DNA of 64,000 bases from Comamonas sp. (GTDB lineage: Bacteria; Pseudomonadota; Gammaproteobacteria; Burkholderiales; Burkholderiaceae_C): positions 133,478 to 197,477 of the forward strand of contig JADMKK010000004.1 in NCBI GenBank assembly GCA_015478895.1, in the 5' to 3' direction. Under the pieces are notes generated by a model. That model was not told the DNA's origin and did not search any database. It saw only the letters and a list, made by a program, of their open reading frames with translations. Shown piece by piece: positions 51,714 through 60,528 of the stretch; the first letter of the stretch is position 1; every line of letters starts with the position of its first letter. Position numbers and translations under genes: made by a program.

Positions 51714-52516
51714 TGCGCCAGCAGTACGCCAGCGGTCAGGTACATGGCCAACTCACACGCTTGCTGGGTAGCGCCCAGGCAGTCGCCCGTCATACCGCCC
51801 AAACGGCGGTGAAAGCGCCACCCCATATAGGCCGTGATGAGAATGCCTGCCACGCCCACCCCCAGCAACAAGGTCCAGCCCAGATAGACCTGTACCGCCA
51901 CGCAAGCTGGCAGGCACCACAACAAGCCCGTGACCACGCCGCGCCAAGACAAAGGCCGCCCAGCAATGTGCAGTGTTTTGGAGGTGGCCGGCAAGCTGAC
52001 ATGGCGCAGCGTGCGCATCAGCATCAGAGGCGCGCCGCGCGAGAGTACATGCACGCAGCACAGCAGCAGCGCCGCTGCGGCCACGTCGGAGTACATCAGC
52101 AGCGCTACAAAAACGATTTTGCCCAGCAGTACCATGCACAGCGCCATGACACCGTAAGCGCCCAGGCGCGAGTCTTTCATGACTTCCAGTGCGCGCTCAG
52201 CCGGCAGGTGACCGCCCAGACCGTCGGCCACATCGGCCATGCCGTCTTCATGAAAACCGCCGGTCAGCGCCAGTGTGGCGGCCGTGCTGAGCACTGCGGC
52301 CACCCAAGGCAGCATGGGGTGCTGCGGCAACAGAAAGTTGCAGGCCAGCACCACCGTGGCCGCACTCAGCCCGACCAGCCAGCCCACGCCAGGCAAATGC
52401 GCAGCGCTGGCTTGCTGCATCTCGGGGCTCCAGCCCACCCAGGCTGCCAGCCGCCCTGTGATGGGAATGCGGCTGAAAAACTGAATGGCCAGCAGATAGT
52501 GGCGCAGGGCTTGCAT
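51704..52516 (-). CDS. cobS: Adenosylcobinamide-GDP ribazoletransferase
   Basis: 270 aa integral membrane enzyme that joins adenosylcobinamide-GDP with alpha-ribazole (or its phosphate) to give adenosylcobalamin. The family signature GGFHEDGMADVADGLGG (near residue 85) and DSRLGAYGVMALCMVLLGKI are intact, and several transmembrane helices follow. It overlaps cobC by 10 bases, forming a two-gene unit. No other cob genes or cobalamin riboswitch are visible nearby. The gene follows ilvA on the same strand, separated by a repeat copy that may attenuate read-through. Confidence 0.93.
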   Translation of the reverse strand: MQALRHYLLAIQFFSRIPITGRLAAWVGWSPEMQQASAAHLPGVGWLVGLSAATVVLACNFLLPQHPMLPWVAAVLSTAATLALTGGFHEDGMADVADGLGGHLPAERALEVMKDSRLGAYGVMALCMVLLGKIVFVALLMYSDVAAAALLLCCVHVLSRGAPLMLMRTLRHVSLPATSKTLHIAGRPLSWRGVVTGLLWCLPACVAVQVYLGWTLLLGVGVAGILITAYMGWRFHRRLGGMTGDCLGATQQACELAMYLTAGVLLAQCL

Positions 52517-52529
52517 GCAGAGGTCGGAC

Positions 52530-52585
52530 TTTCAAAAAATGGAGCTACTGGCCCTTATCCAATAAGGGCTACAGGCCAAAAAGAC
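52530..52585. repeat. Dispersed palindromic repeat between ilvA and cobS
   Basis: TTTCAAAAAATGGAGCTACT, then GGCCCTTATCCAATAAGGGC, then TACAGGCCAAAAAGACTCC has a perfect GCCCTTAT-CCA-ATAAGGGC hairpin. It may end ilvA transcription, although the T-rich tail is short. Confidence 0.75.
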
Positions 52586-52593
52586 TCCAAACT

Positions 52594-54153
52594 TTATTTC
52601 AAGAACAACTGGTAGGCCGGGTTGTGGGTTTCTTCCACCCAGGGGTAGCCCAGTTGTTTCAGGAAGGCGTCGAACTTCTTGTGGTCCTTGGGCGGCACTT
52701 GCATGCCCACCAAGATGCGGCCGTAGTCTGCGCCCTGGTTGCGGTAGTGGAACAGCGAGATATTCCAGGTCGGTGCCATCAGACTCAAAAACTTAAAGAG
52801 CGCGCCGGGCCGCTCGGGGAACACAAAGCGCAGCAAGCGCTCTTCCTGTGCCAATGGTGAATGGCCGCCCACCATGTGGCGCAGATGTTCCTTGGCCATC
52901 TCGTCAAAGGTCAAATCCAGCGCGGCAAAGCCGTTTTTCTCGAAGTTCTTGGTGATCTTCTCGCTCTCGCCCTTGGCGGCGGTGGTCAGGCCGACAAACA
53001 CATGCGCCTTGCTGTTGTGGCTAATGCGGTAGTTGAACTCCGTCACATTGCGCGGACCACCGGGCAGCTTGCCCACGACTTCGCAGAAGCGCTTGAAGCT
53101 GCCGCGCTCTTCCGGAATGGTGACGGCAAACAGTGCTTCGCGCTCCTCACCCACTTCGGCGCGCTCGGCGACAAAGCGCAGGCGGTCAAAGTTCATGTTC
53201 GCGCCGCACAAGATGGCGGCATAGGTCTCGCCCCTGGTCTTGTGCTTGGCCACGTACTGCTTGATAGCGGCCACGGCCAGCGCGCCCGAGGGCTCGACGA
53301 TGGAACGTGTATCCACAAAAATGTCTTTGATGGCCGCGCAGACCTGGTCGGTGTCGACCTCGATGTAATCGTCCACCAAGTCCTTGGCAATACGGAAGGT
53401 TTCCTCGCCCACCAGCTTGACCGCCGTGCCGTCGGAAAACAGGCCCACATCGGCCAGTTCGATGCGTTCGCCCGCTTGCACCGACTGCAGCATGGCGTTG
53501 GAATCCTTGGTGTGCACGCCAATGACTTTGATTTCAGGACGCACGGCCTTGATGTAGTTGGCCACGCCGGAAATCAAGCCACCGCCGCCGATGGCCACAA
53601 ACACCGCATCCAGACGCTGGCTGCCCAGCTTTTGCAGCTGGCGCAGCATTTCCATGGCGATGGTGCCTTGTCCCGCGATGACGTCGGGATCATCAAACGG
53701 ATGCACAAAAGTCAGTCCTTGCTGCTTTTGTAGCTTGATGGAGTGCTTGTACGCATCCGAATAGCTCTCGCCCGCCAGCACGACTTCACCACCCAATGCG
53801 GCCACGGCATCGACTTTCAGCTGTGGCGTGGTGGTCGGCATCACGATCACGGCGCGGCAGCCGAGTTTTTTGGCACTCATCGACACGCCTTGGGCATGGT
53901 TGCCTGCCGAGGCGCAAATCACGCCCTTGGCGAGCTGCTCCGCCGTCAGGTGCGCCATCTTGTTGTACGCACCGCGCAGCTTGAAGCTAAACACCGGTTG
54001 CTGGTCTTCGCGCTTGAGCAGCACTTTGTTGTGCAGGCGACGGCTGAGATTTTTGGCAGGCTCCAGATCCGACTCAATGGCTACGTCATAGACGCGGGCA
54101 TTCAAGATCTTGGTGAGGTAATCGAAAGGGGTAAGTGTCTTTTTCTCAGTCAT
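52594..54153 (-). CDS. ilvA: Threonine ammonia-lyase, biosynthetic
   Basis: 519 aa. It deaminates threonine to 2-oxobutyrate, the first committed step to isoleucine. The PLP lysine is in VFSFKLRGAYNKM (Lys 58), the phosphate loop is AIGGGGLISGVANY (near 190), and the C-terminal 190 residues carry two ACT-like regulatory repeats (FAVTIPEERGSFKRFCEVV; LRFVFPERPGALFKFLSLM), typical of the allosteric anabolic form. ATG 54153 is the start. A possible -10 (TATGAT on the - strand at 54209-54214) lies close upstream, and a separate short transcript with its own terminator lies further upstream. Confidence 0.95.
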   Translation of the reverse strand: MTEKKTLTPFDYLTKILNARVYDVAIESDLEPAKNLSRRLHNKVLLKREDQQPVFSFKLRGAYNKMAHLTAEQLAKGVICASAGNHAQGVSMSAKKLGCRAVIVMPTTTPQLKVDAVAALGGEVVLAGESYSDAYKHSIKLQKQQGLTFVHPFDDPDVIAGQGTIAMEMLRQLQKLGSQRLDAVFVAIGGGGLISGVANYIKAVRPEIKVIGVHTKDSNAMLQSVQAGERIELADVGLFSDGTAVKLVGEETFRIAKDLVDDYIEVDTDQVCAAIKDIFVDTRSIVEPSGALAVAAIKQYVAKHKTRGETYAAILCGANMNFDRLRFVAERAEVGEEREALFAVTIPEERGSFKRFCEVVGKLPGGPRNVTEFNYRISHNSKAHVFVGLTTAAKGESEKITKNFEKNGFAALDLTFDEMAKEHLRHMVGGHSPLAQEERLLRFVFPERPGALFKFLSLMAPTWNISLFHYRNQGADYGRILVGMQVPPKDHKKFDAFLKQLGYPWVEETHNPAYQLFLK

Positions 54154-54268
54154 ACAGCGACAAACTAGTGGCTAGCAGGCGCTGAGGTGAGTGCCCGCAA
54201 AACCTCACATCATAGGGAGGTCAACCCCCGAGAAGGCATGTTGCTCCTGCAGGGGCGGCATCGCGGGC

Positions 54269-54302
54269 AAAAAAAAGCCCCGAGCCGCAAGGGCTGGGGG
54301 CT
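54269..54302 (-). terminator. Terminator of the short transcript upstream of ilvA
   Basis: On the - strand AGCCCCCAGCC-CTTGC-GGCTCGGGGCT is followed by eight T. It stands 115 bases before the ilvA start and faces the same way. Confidence 0.88.
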
Positions 54303-54400
54303 GAATCCACCGTTAGAGGAGGTGGAGGAGACAAGGGGTGCGCTACAGTAGCCAAGGCTTGCTGAGGTTGTGTTGCTTGACAACCAAGCAATGAACGCAG
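54269..54400 (-). ncRNA. Candidate small RNA (~130 nt) with anti-Shine-Dalgarno tract upstream of ilvA
   Basis: A promoter at 54407-54435 and a strong terminator bracket a region with no good reading frame. In order on the - strand it holds a perfect hairpin TTGCTTG-GTTGT-CAAGCAA (54391-54373), an unpaired CU-rich tract with TCTCCTCC and ACCTCCTCT (54331-54314), and the terminator stem. The hairpin, accessible CCUCC tract and terminator order is typical of base-pairing small RNAs that block ribosome sites. The alternative is an ilvA attenuator; a short TTG-started leader frame with several Val and Leu codons is possible but lacks a ribosome site. Confidence 0.55.
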
Positions 54401-54406
54401 AGGCGC

Positions 54407-54435
54407 ATTGTAGCTTGGATAATGTTGCGTTGCAA
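54407..54435 (-). promoter_or_regulatory. Sigma-70 promoter of the small-RNA candidate
   Basis: On the - strand TTGCAA (54435-54430), a 17-base spacer and TACAAT (54412-54407). Both hexamers match 4 to 5 of 6 consensus bases with optimal spacing. Predicted start near 54400. Confidence 0.65.
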
Positions 54436-54526
54436 CAAGGTTTCAGCGTTTACTGAAATATCAGTCCTTCTTGCAGGGGCTTGGATGTCAGAACGCTACT
54501 GTTTTTGAATGAATAAGGAGAGATTT

Positions 54527-54976
54527 ATGGAATGCACCGTCAGCTGGACCGGCGCAACAGGCACACGCTCGGGCATGGGCTTTATTGCGGAGACTGGCAG
54601 CGGCCATGTGCTGGCCATGGACGGCGCCTCCGATGAGCGCAATCCTGCCAATGGCGGCCAGAACCTAGCGCCCCGGCCTATGGAGGCTTTGCTGGCAGGA
54701 ACCGGTGGCTGCACCGCCTATGACGTAGTTCTGATCCTGAAGCGCGGCCGCCACGATGTGCGCGGTTGCTCCGTCAAGTTACAGGCCGAGCGTGCCGAGG
54801 TGGAGCCTAAAGTTTTCACCGCCATCAATATGCACTTCACGGTCACCGGCAAAGGTGTGCCCGCCAGCGCCGTCGAGCGTGCGATTGCCATGAGCCATGA
54901 AAAATACTGCTCAGCCAGCATCATGCTGGGCAAAACTGCCGCCATTACCACCAGCTTTGAGATTGTGGAGGCTTGA
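54527..54976 (+). CDS. OsmC family protein
   Basis: 149-aa peroxiredoxin-like hydroperoxide-reductase fold of the OsmC/YhfA type. The two conserved cysteines are in LLAGTGGCTAYDVVLIL and SHEKYCSASIMLGKTA. ATG 54527 with AAGGAG six bases upstream is preferred over the ATG at 54509. Such proteins detoxify organic peroxides using thiols. It is monocistronic; a hairpin at 55012-55032 follows. Confidence 0.9.
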   Translation: MECTVSWTGATGTRSGMGFIAETGSGHVLAMDGASDERNPANGGQNLAPRPMEALLAGTGGCTAYDVVLILKRGRHDVRGCSVKLQAERAEVEPKVFTAINMHFTVTGKGVPASAVERAIAMSHEKYCSASIMLGKTAAITTSFEIVEA

Positions 54977-55011
54977 TCGCAAAAAATTGCGTAGGGGATC
55001 AATCTGGTCAA

Positions 55012-55032
55012 AAGGGCGCTTCATGCGCCCTT
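55012..55032. terminator. Hairpin between osmC and coq7
   Basis: AAGGGCGC-TTCAT-GCGCCCTT. On the - strand it is followed by TTTTGA and can end coq7; on the + strand the T run is poor. Confidence 0.6.
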
Positions 55033-55081
55033 CGTGCTCCAGAAGCGGGCTGCTCTACCGGTATATCTATACCTTATCTAT

Positions 55082-55711
55082 CTATATATGGTGTGCCGTT
55101 GTCGTCATCACTTTGGCCGCCATGCGCATCAGCGCCTGCACCGGTGGCGGCAGCAACATGGCTCCAGCTTCCAAAGCTTGATCAGCGTGGCGCTGCTCAT
55201 CATCACGCATGCGCTCCACCACGGCGCGCGAAGCTTGATCTTCCAAAGGCAAACGATCGAGATGGCTATCAAGATGCGCTGCGACTTGGTTTTCTGTTTC
55301 CACCACAAACCCCAAACTCACCGCATCACTGACTTTGGCTGCGGCAAAGCCAATGGCAAACGCACCTGCAAACCACAGTGGGTTCAGAAAGCTTGGGCGA
55401 TCACCCAATGCGCTCAGGCGCTCTCGCGTCCAAGCCAAGTGATCGGTTTCTTCCCGCGCTGCGTCCAAAAGGTACTGGCGTAATGCCTCGTCGCGTGTGA
55501 CCAGGGCCTGGGCGTTGTAAAGCGCCTGCGCGCAGACTTCTCCCACATGGTTGACTCGCATCAATGCTCCGGAAAGCTTGCGCTGCTCAAGCGTCAGTTG
55601 CTCCATGTCTTGCCCCTCACCATACTGTCTGGCCGGAGACGTTTCTGCTGCTTGCGGATTCGCAAAAACCGTACGTAGCGCGGTGTCTGCAGCTATCAAT
55701 AGTTTGTCCAT
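55082..55711 (-). CDS. coq7: 3-demethoxyubiquinone 3-hydroxylase (Coq7)
   Basis: 209-aa di-iron membrane-associated hydroxylase of ubiquinone synthesis. Iron ligands are in [30 protein letters not shown] and [17 protein letters not shown], the classic E-ExxH-E-ExxH pattern. ATG 55711 gives the family start ([16 protein letters not shown]); the longer frame to 55990 adds 93 unrelated residues. No other ubi genes lie nearby, as is common. Confidence 0.94.
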   Translation of the reverse strand: MDKLLIAADTALRTVFANPQAAETSPARQYGEGQDMEQLTLEQRKLSGALMRVNHVGEVCAQALYNAQALVTRDEALRQYLLDAAREETDHLAWTRERLSALGDRPSFLNPLWFAGAFAIGFAAAKVSDAVSLGFVVETENQVAAHLDSHLDRLPLEDQASRAVVERMRDDEQRHADQALEAGAMLLPPPVQALMRMAAKVMTTTAHHI

Positions 55712-56020
55712 ATTTTTAAAATGAGTGTGATTGCCAACATCTAATGTTGCCGCAGTAGAACGGGTTATTTGTATTGTCGCAGTTACGTCTTTCCGTGACA
55801 TTTGGGTGTCAGTTGACTGCGGCGCCAAAGATGTTGTTTGAGAGCAACAAAAAGGGCCGAAATCCATCGCTAAAGGGGGAATTCCTTTGCGCAAGCCAGT
55901 CCAGTCTGTTGCAATAAGCCCAACTTCCCCACCAGGAGGTTGGCGCGCATAGCAGCGGCAAGCTTGAAAAAGCTGGCAAACAAGCTGCACGTGCCTTCAA
56001 CAAACCTTGGAGTAATCGAA
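55712..56020. other. 309-base divergent region between coq7 and the first porin gene
   Basis: It holds the porin promoter candidate (listed) and a leader of about 100 bases. The long open frames crossing it on both strands are extensions of coq7 and the porin with no family support. I see no further gene. Confidence 0.5.
55887..55915 (+). promoter_or_regulatory. Possible sigma-70 promoter of porin 1
   Basis: TTGCGC, 17 bases, TGCAAT, leaving a leader of about 100 bases before the porin ATG. The match is moderate. Confidence 0.35.
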
Positions 56021-57046
56021 ATGAAAAAATCCCTGATCGCCTTGGCAGCTCTGTCAGCTTCCGGCTTCGTAATGGCCCAGTCCTCCGTAACTTTGTTCGG
56101 TGTGGTTGATACTGGCGTGACTTACGTAAACGGCGCTGACAACTGGTCCGGTATGACTTCCGGTAACAACTCCACAAGTCGTCTGGGCTTCCGTGGTACA
56201 GAAGATCTGGGTGGCGGCCTGAAGGCTCAATTCTGGTTGGAAGCTGGTTTGAACACAGACGCTGGTGATGGCGCTTCGGGCGGTGCTAGCGGCACAGGCT
56301 TGGAATTCAAGCGTCGTTCGACCATTGGTTTGCAAGGTGGCTTCGGTGAAGTGCGCATGGGTCGTGAATTGACCGCAGCTTACAACGCAGCAAGCCGCTA
56401 CGATGTGTTCGGTACAGTGGGTGTTGCTCAGTCGCGCGCATGGTCGCAAGGTGGCAACCAAATCCGTATCAACAACATGGTGAGCTACTACACACCTAGC
56501 TTTGGCGGTTTCAAGGCTGCTGTGAACTACGGTTTTGGTGAAGCAACACAATCGCGTGATGGTCGTTACTTCGGTGCGTCCTTGACATATGACAATGGTC
56601 CTCTGAGCTTGGGCCTTGGTGCAGACCGCCTGAATGCTGGTGGCAATGCTGCTGCTACTCAGGACATCACTGCTTATGCAGTGGGTGGTTCCTACAATTT
56701 CGGCGCTGCTAAGTTGGCTGCTGCTTACCGCACTCAAGAAAACAAGCTGGGCGGCGCAGCTGTTGATCGCACAGCCTACTTGATCGGCTTGTCGGCTCCT
56801 GTTGGCGCTGCTGGCGAAGTAAAGGTTTCGTACAACCGTTACGAAACTGAAGTAAACGGTGGAGCCGATCAAAAGGCCGACCAATTCGGTCTGGGTTACG
56901 TGCATAACCTGTCCAAGCGTACAGCCGTATACGGCACTTACGCTTACATCAAGAACAAGAATGGCGCTGCTATTTCTTTGGGTAACGGTGGTTTGGACGA
57001 CGGTAAGCAACATGCTATCCAAGCTGGTGTTCGCCACGCTTTCTAA
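56021..57046 (+). CDS. General porin (Gram-negative trimeric type)
   Basis: 341-aa outer-membrane 16-strand porin. The signal peptide is MKKSLIALAALSASGFVMAQ. Then come SSVTLFGVVDTGVTYVNGAD, STSRLGFRGTEDLGGGLKAQ, FWLEAGLN and a C-terminal strand ending AGVRHAF with the terminal Phe needed for membrane insertion. GGAG lies 8 bases upstream. Codons are strongly biased to GCT, GGT and AAC/CGT forms, unlike neighbours, as in very highly expressed genes. A strong terminator follows. Confidence 0.95.
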   Translation: MKKSLIALAALSASGFVMAQSSVTLFGVVDTGVTYVNGADNWSGMTSGNNSTSRLGFRGTEDLGGGLKAQFWLEAGLNTDAGDGASGGASGTGLEFKRRSTIGLQGGFGEVRMGRELTAAYNAASRYDVFGTVGVAQSRAWSQGGNQIRINNMVSYYTPSFGGFKAAVNYGFGEATQSRDGRYFGASLTYDNGPLSLGLGADRLNAGGNAAATQDITAYAVGGSYNFGAAKLAAAYRTQENKLGGAAVDRTAYLIGLSAPVGAAGEVKVSYNRYETEVNGGADQKADQFGLGYVHNLSKRTAVYGTYAYIKNKNGAAISLGNGGLDDGKQHAIQAGVRHAF

Positions 57047-57081
57047 TTGTTTGCTGGCTTAGGCCAGTTTTCAGTCAGAAG

Positions 57082-57110
57082 AAAAAGCCAGCCTTCGGGC
57101 TGGCTTTTTG
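57082..57110 (+). terminator. Rho-independent terminator after porin 1
   Basis: AAAAAGCCAGCC-TTCG-GGCTGGCTTTTT, a perfect 12-bp stem with UUCG loop. Confidence 0.95.
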
Positions 57111-57166
57111 CGTTGTTGCACTGGTTTCGCAGGGAAAACCAGTGTGGTAAATCTGCGAAAGCTCCT

Positions 57167-57194
57167 TTGTCGAACGAGTGTGCTTTTTTAGAAT
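57167..57194 (+). promoter_or_regulatory. Sigma-70 promoter of porin 2
   Basis: TTGTCG, 16 bases, TAGAAT. The predicted start near 57201 leaves about 38 bases before the ATG, with AAGGAG as ribosome site. Confidence 0.5.
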
Positions 57195-57238
57195 GAAATG
57201 GCAACTAGCTCATACGATTAACACAAGGAGACAAGCAG

Positions 57239-58471
57239 ATGCATAAGAAAACAGCAATTGCTACAGCCGTAGCATTCGCCACTTTGATAGGTGTCGTCGG
57301 GACTGCCCAAGCGCAGTCAGCAAGCAAAGTTGAGTTGTGGGGGATTGTGGATGCTGCTGTGCGCCATACCAACAACCAAGGTGCTGCGCGCGGCAATAAG
57401 ACTGAGATGGTTGGCGGCGGCATGTCGCAAAGCCGCTGGGGTATTAAAGTGACGGAGGATCTAGGCGGTGGTTCATCCGCACTGGTAGAGCTAGAAAACC
57501 GTTTAAATGCTGATGATGGCAGTGTCAGCACTCCATTTTTTCAATTGGCCTATGTCGGTTTGCAAGGTCCGTATGGTCGCTTGACTATGGGCCGTCAGTG
57601 GAATGTCTTGTTTGATGTAGTGACAAGCACCTATGCTTCTTTCCCATATTCACCTTATATGGATGCATACAAACCTGAGCTGGGCATGGCAGTGGGTGCG
57701 AGAAATAGCAATATGTTGAAATACACTTTTGCCACACCAACAAGGAGCTTTGTTGGTTCTTTGCAGTATTCTTTCAAAGAAAGAAACGATACGGAGGCCA
57801 TCGAAAACACCGCCTTGAGTGGTGGAAATCCTGCTCCTTTAGTTCCAGGCCTTGTGAGCAGCACGTTGACTGGCGGCGCACTCAAGACAATGGGTGGATA
57901 TCTGCGTTATTCCAACAGCGGCGTTTCTTTAGGTGCCGGGTATCTGCGCACCGAATTGCCAGGAGGCTCTGATGTCGATGCCTGGACTGCAGGCGGCTCT
58001 TATCGCTCAGGTCCTCTTTACTTGAATCTGGGCTACGGACTGAACAAGTTAAAAAATAATGCAGTGTCTACAACTAATATTGTGGCGGCCACCCGAGCTA
58101 CTTTGCGCAACGCTGTAGATGGCGCTATCTTGAACCAGCTCTGGGGCGGACAAACCAGTGGTGGCTTTCAGGCTGGCGATGCCAATAAGCGACAAATGCT
58201 GAAGGTAGGATTCGGCTATCAAGTGACGCCCAAGGTGAATGCAGGCCTTCATTACTTTCATGCCAAACAATCTGGATCGGGAACGGGCGCATCCAACGGA
58301 AAAGCAAACTTCATGGTTGGTGCAGTGGACTACGCATTTAGCAAACGCACCGATGCATATTTTGCAGTTGACCACACTAAGGTAAGCGGCGGCACCAATA
58401 TGTTTATTGATGCTGCTAGCCAAGCACGGACGAGAACTGGTATTACAACAGGCATCCGCCATCGCTTCTGA
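57239..58471 (+). CDS. Second general porin
   Basis: 410-aa porin paralogue. Signal peptide KTAIATAVAFATLIGVVGTAQAQ, then KVELWGIVDAAVRHTNN, MSQSRWGIKVTEDLGGGSSA and LENRLNADDGS, VGLQGPYGRLTMGRQW, and a C-terminal TGIRHRF ending in Phe. It is longer than porin 1 through extra loop sequence. AAGGAG lies 9 bases before the ATG. Tandem porins in this order suggest differential regulation; substrates cannot be inferred. Confidence 0.93.
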   Translation: MHKKTAIATAVAFATLIGVVGTAQAQSASKVELWGIVDAAVRHTNNQGAARGNKTEMVGGGMSQSRWGIKVTEDLGGGSSALVELENRLNADDGSVSTPFFQLAYVGLQGPYGRLTMGRQWNVLFDVVTSTYASFPYSPYMDAYKPELGMAVGARNSNMLKYTFATPTRSFVGSLQYSFKERNDTEAIENTALSGGNPAPLVPGLVSSTLTGGALKTMGGYLRYSNSGVSLGAGYLRTELPGGSDVDAWTAGGSYRSGPLYLNLGYGLNKLKNNAVSTTNIVAATRATLRNAVDGAILNQLWGGQTSGGFQAGDANKRQMLKVGFGYQVTPKVNAGLHYFHAKQSGSGTGASNGKANFMVGAVDYAFSKRTDAYFAVDHTKVSGGTNMFIDAASQARTRTGITTGIRHRF

Positions 58472-58490
58472 TCGCGTAACCAGACCAATA

Positions 58491-58519
58491 AAAAACCGGC
58501 AGCAATGCCGGTTTTTTAT
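58491..58519. terminator. Bidirectional terminator between porin 2 and hexR
   Basis: AAAAACCGGCA-GCAA-TGCCGGTTTTT with flanking A and T runs, between convergent genes. Confidence 0.92.
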
Positions 58520-58531
58520 TGGTGTCTTGAG

Positions 58532-59380
58532 TTAAATCTCATAACGTTTACTTTGCAGGCTTGCTCTCAAGTTTTGTGATTTTTCGGCAAGGCTATCTCC
58601 TATTTTCAGAGCGACAGCTGTAGCCAAGATATCAATGATTAAGAGATGTAACAGACGTGATGCCATCGGGCTGTAAAGATCTGATCCTTCGTGATTGTTG
58701 GCAGCTAAAAGAATATGGCAGGCATCCGATTGCGGCGTGTGGCTGGAGGTAATAGCAATGACCGTTGCTCCCCTCTTTTCAGCAGTTTTTGCCACATCAA
58801 CTAGATCCCGTGTACGACCTGAGTTGGAAATAAAAATCACGCAGTCGCCCGGCTCCAGCATGGTCGCCCCCATGGCTTGAATGTGGGTGTCGCTAGTAGC
58901 TTGGCTGGTAATACCGAGCCTAAAAAACTTGTGCTGCGCATCATGAGCCACTACACCAGAGTTGCCCACGCCATAAATCTCCAGCCTTTTCTTTTGATGC
59001 CATGCCCCCACAATGGAGTTCACAGCTTGTTCCATTGCCTGAGGTGATGCGTCATTGCGGTATTGCAAGAATGCTGCCACCGAGTTGTCAATGACTTTGA
59101 CTAAAACGTCAGAAGTTTTGTCATCGATGTTGACGCTGCGGTGCACATAGGGAACACCTTCCGCTACGTTGCCCGCTAATTTGAGTTTGAAGTCCGCCAA
59201 GCCGTCATAGCCCAGACTACGACAAAAGCGCACAACCGTGGGTTTGCTAACATTGGCTTTTTCTGCCAATTCACGCACAGGCAAGCGTGCAAAGCTGTGG
59301 GGGTCTGCCAGCACGAGTTGTCCCACCCGTTGCTCGGCGGGTGCCAGAGAAGGCAAAGAGGCGGAAATTCGGTCAAGCAT
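58532..59380 (-). CDS. hexR: RpiR/MurR-family regulator, HexR type
   Basis: 282 aa. The N-terminal RpiR helix-turn-helix (LPVRELAEKANVSKPTVVRF) is followed by a SIS sugar-phosphate domain (RLEIYGVGNSGVVAHDAQHK, VIFISNSGRTRDLVDVAK). HexR represses central carbon genes and is released by 2-keto-3-deoxy-6-phosphogluconate in proteobacteria. ATG 59380 removes a 20-residue non-family leader. It is divergent from tal, and tal and pgi are plausible targets, though I could not find a convincing operator in the 150-base gap. Confidence 0.9.
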   Translation of the reverse strand: MLDRISASLPSLAPAEQRVGQLVLADPHSFARLPVRELAEKANVSKPTVVRFCRSLGYDGLADFKLKLAGNVAEGVPYVHRSVNIDDKTSDVLVKVIDNSVAAFLQYRNDASPQAMEQAVNSIVGAWHQKKRLEIYGVGNSGVVAHDAQHKFFRLGITSQATSDTHIQAMGATMLEPGDCVIFISNSGRTRDLVDVAKTAEKRGATVIAITSSHTPQSDACHILLAANNHEGSDLYSPMASRLLHLLIIDILATAVALKIGDSLAEKSQNLRASLQSKRYEI

Positions 59381-59530
59381 GCAAAAGGCCTTGAAATAAT
59401 CACTGAAAGGTGAGATTTTGCGCCAGTTGCAACAAACCAAGTGGGCCCGAGGCTTTGCCGATGTGCTTCATGCAAGGCGCACTACACTAGCTCTTTCGCG
59501 GTAGCAACACACAACAAGCATCGAGACACA

Positions 59531-60478
59531 ATGAACCAATTGGAGCAACTGAAGAGCTACACCGTGGTGGTGGCCGATACGGGGAATTTCCAGCAACTCG
59601 CGCAATTCAAACCCCGCGATGCCACCACCAATCCCTCATTGATTGTGAAGGCCGTACAGCAGCCGGAATATCGCTCTTTGCTGGTGCAGGCGGCGCAGCA
59701 ACTGCCAGACCGGCCCATGGATGAGGTGGTTGATCGTTTGTTGGTGAAGTTTGGCTGTGAAATTTTGTCTGTTGTGCCGGGCCGCGTGTCTACCGAAGTG
59801 GATGCGCGCCTGTCGTTTGATACGCACGCCACCGTAGCGCGCGCAGAACGCTTGATTGAGCTGTACCAAGCTGCAGGCATCCATACCGACCGGGTGCTAA
59901 TCAAGATCGCGGCGACGTGGGAGGGCATTGAGGCGGCACGCAGGCTAGAGCAGCGCGGTATTCGTACTAATCTCACATTGCTGTTCTCCCAAGCGCAGGC
60001 GATTGCCTGTGGACAGGCCAAGGTGCAGCTGATTTCGCCTTTCGTGGGGCGTATTTATGACTGGTACAAAAAGCAAGCGGGTGCACAGTGGAATGAGCAG
60101 GCCATGTCAGGTGCCAATGATCCCGGTGTGCGCTCGGTACGCGCTATTTACGACTACTACAAGCACTTTGGTATTGCGACTGAGGTGATGGGGGCGAGCT
60201 TTCGCAATACCGGGCAAATCGTGGCCTTGGCAGGCTGTGACTTGTTGACGATTGCGCCCGAGCTTTTGGCCCAGCTTGGCGACAGCACAGCGCCGGTTGC
60301 CCAGGCCCTGAATGTCAGCGCAGCGCAGCAGCAGACGCTGCAAGCCGTGCAGTATGACGAAGCGCAATTTCGTTTTGCACTGAATGAAGATGCCATGGCC
60401 ACCGAGAAATTGGCGGAAGGTATCCGGGCTTTTGTGGCCGATGCCATCAAGCTAGAGCAGCTGCTGGCTGCAGTCTGA
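59531..60478 (+). CDS. tal: Transaldolase
   Basis: 315-aa class I aldolase of the non-oxidative pentose phosphate pathway, transferring dihydroxyacetone units. The Schiff-base lysine is in [20 protein letters not shown]. Other motifs are [30 protein letters not shown] and [16 protein letters not shown] 59531 matches the family start ([18 protein letters not shown]). It leads a co-directional run with a KAS III gene (50 bases later) and pgi. Confidence 0.95.
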   Translation: MNQLEQLKSYTVVVADTGNFQQLAQFKPRDATTNPSLIVKAVQQPEYRSLLVQAAQQLPDRPMDEVVDRLLVKFGCEILSVVPGRVSTEVDARLSFDTHATVARAERLIELYQAAGIHTDRVLIKIAATWEGIEAARRLEQRGIRTNLTLLFSQAQAIACGQAKVQLISPFVGRIYDWYKKQAGAQWNEQAMSGANDPGVRSVRAIYDYYKHFGIATEVMGASFRNTGQIVALAGCDLLTIAPELLAQLGDSTAPVAQALNVSAAQQQTLQAVQYDEAQFRFALNEDAMATEKLAEGIRAFVADAIKLEQLLAAV

Positions 60479-60528
60479 TCGTTACACTCAAAGGCTGCGC
60501 CCCGTCTGGCGAGCTATGGAAACACTTT

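Noticed and set aside
52517..52593. Cobalamin riboswitch before cobS
   Set aside because: The 77-base gap holds only a copy of the dispersed repeat; no B12-box-like sequence is visible and the space is too short.
55060..55095. TATC/CTAT-rich tract near the coq7 stop as a microsatellite or control site
   Set aside because: Repeat units are few and irregular, and most of it is explained by the coq7 3' end and its trailer.
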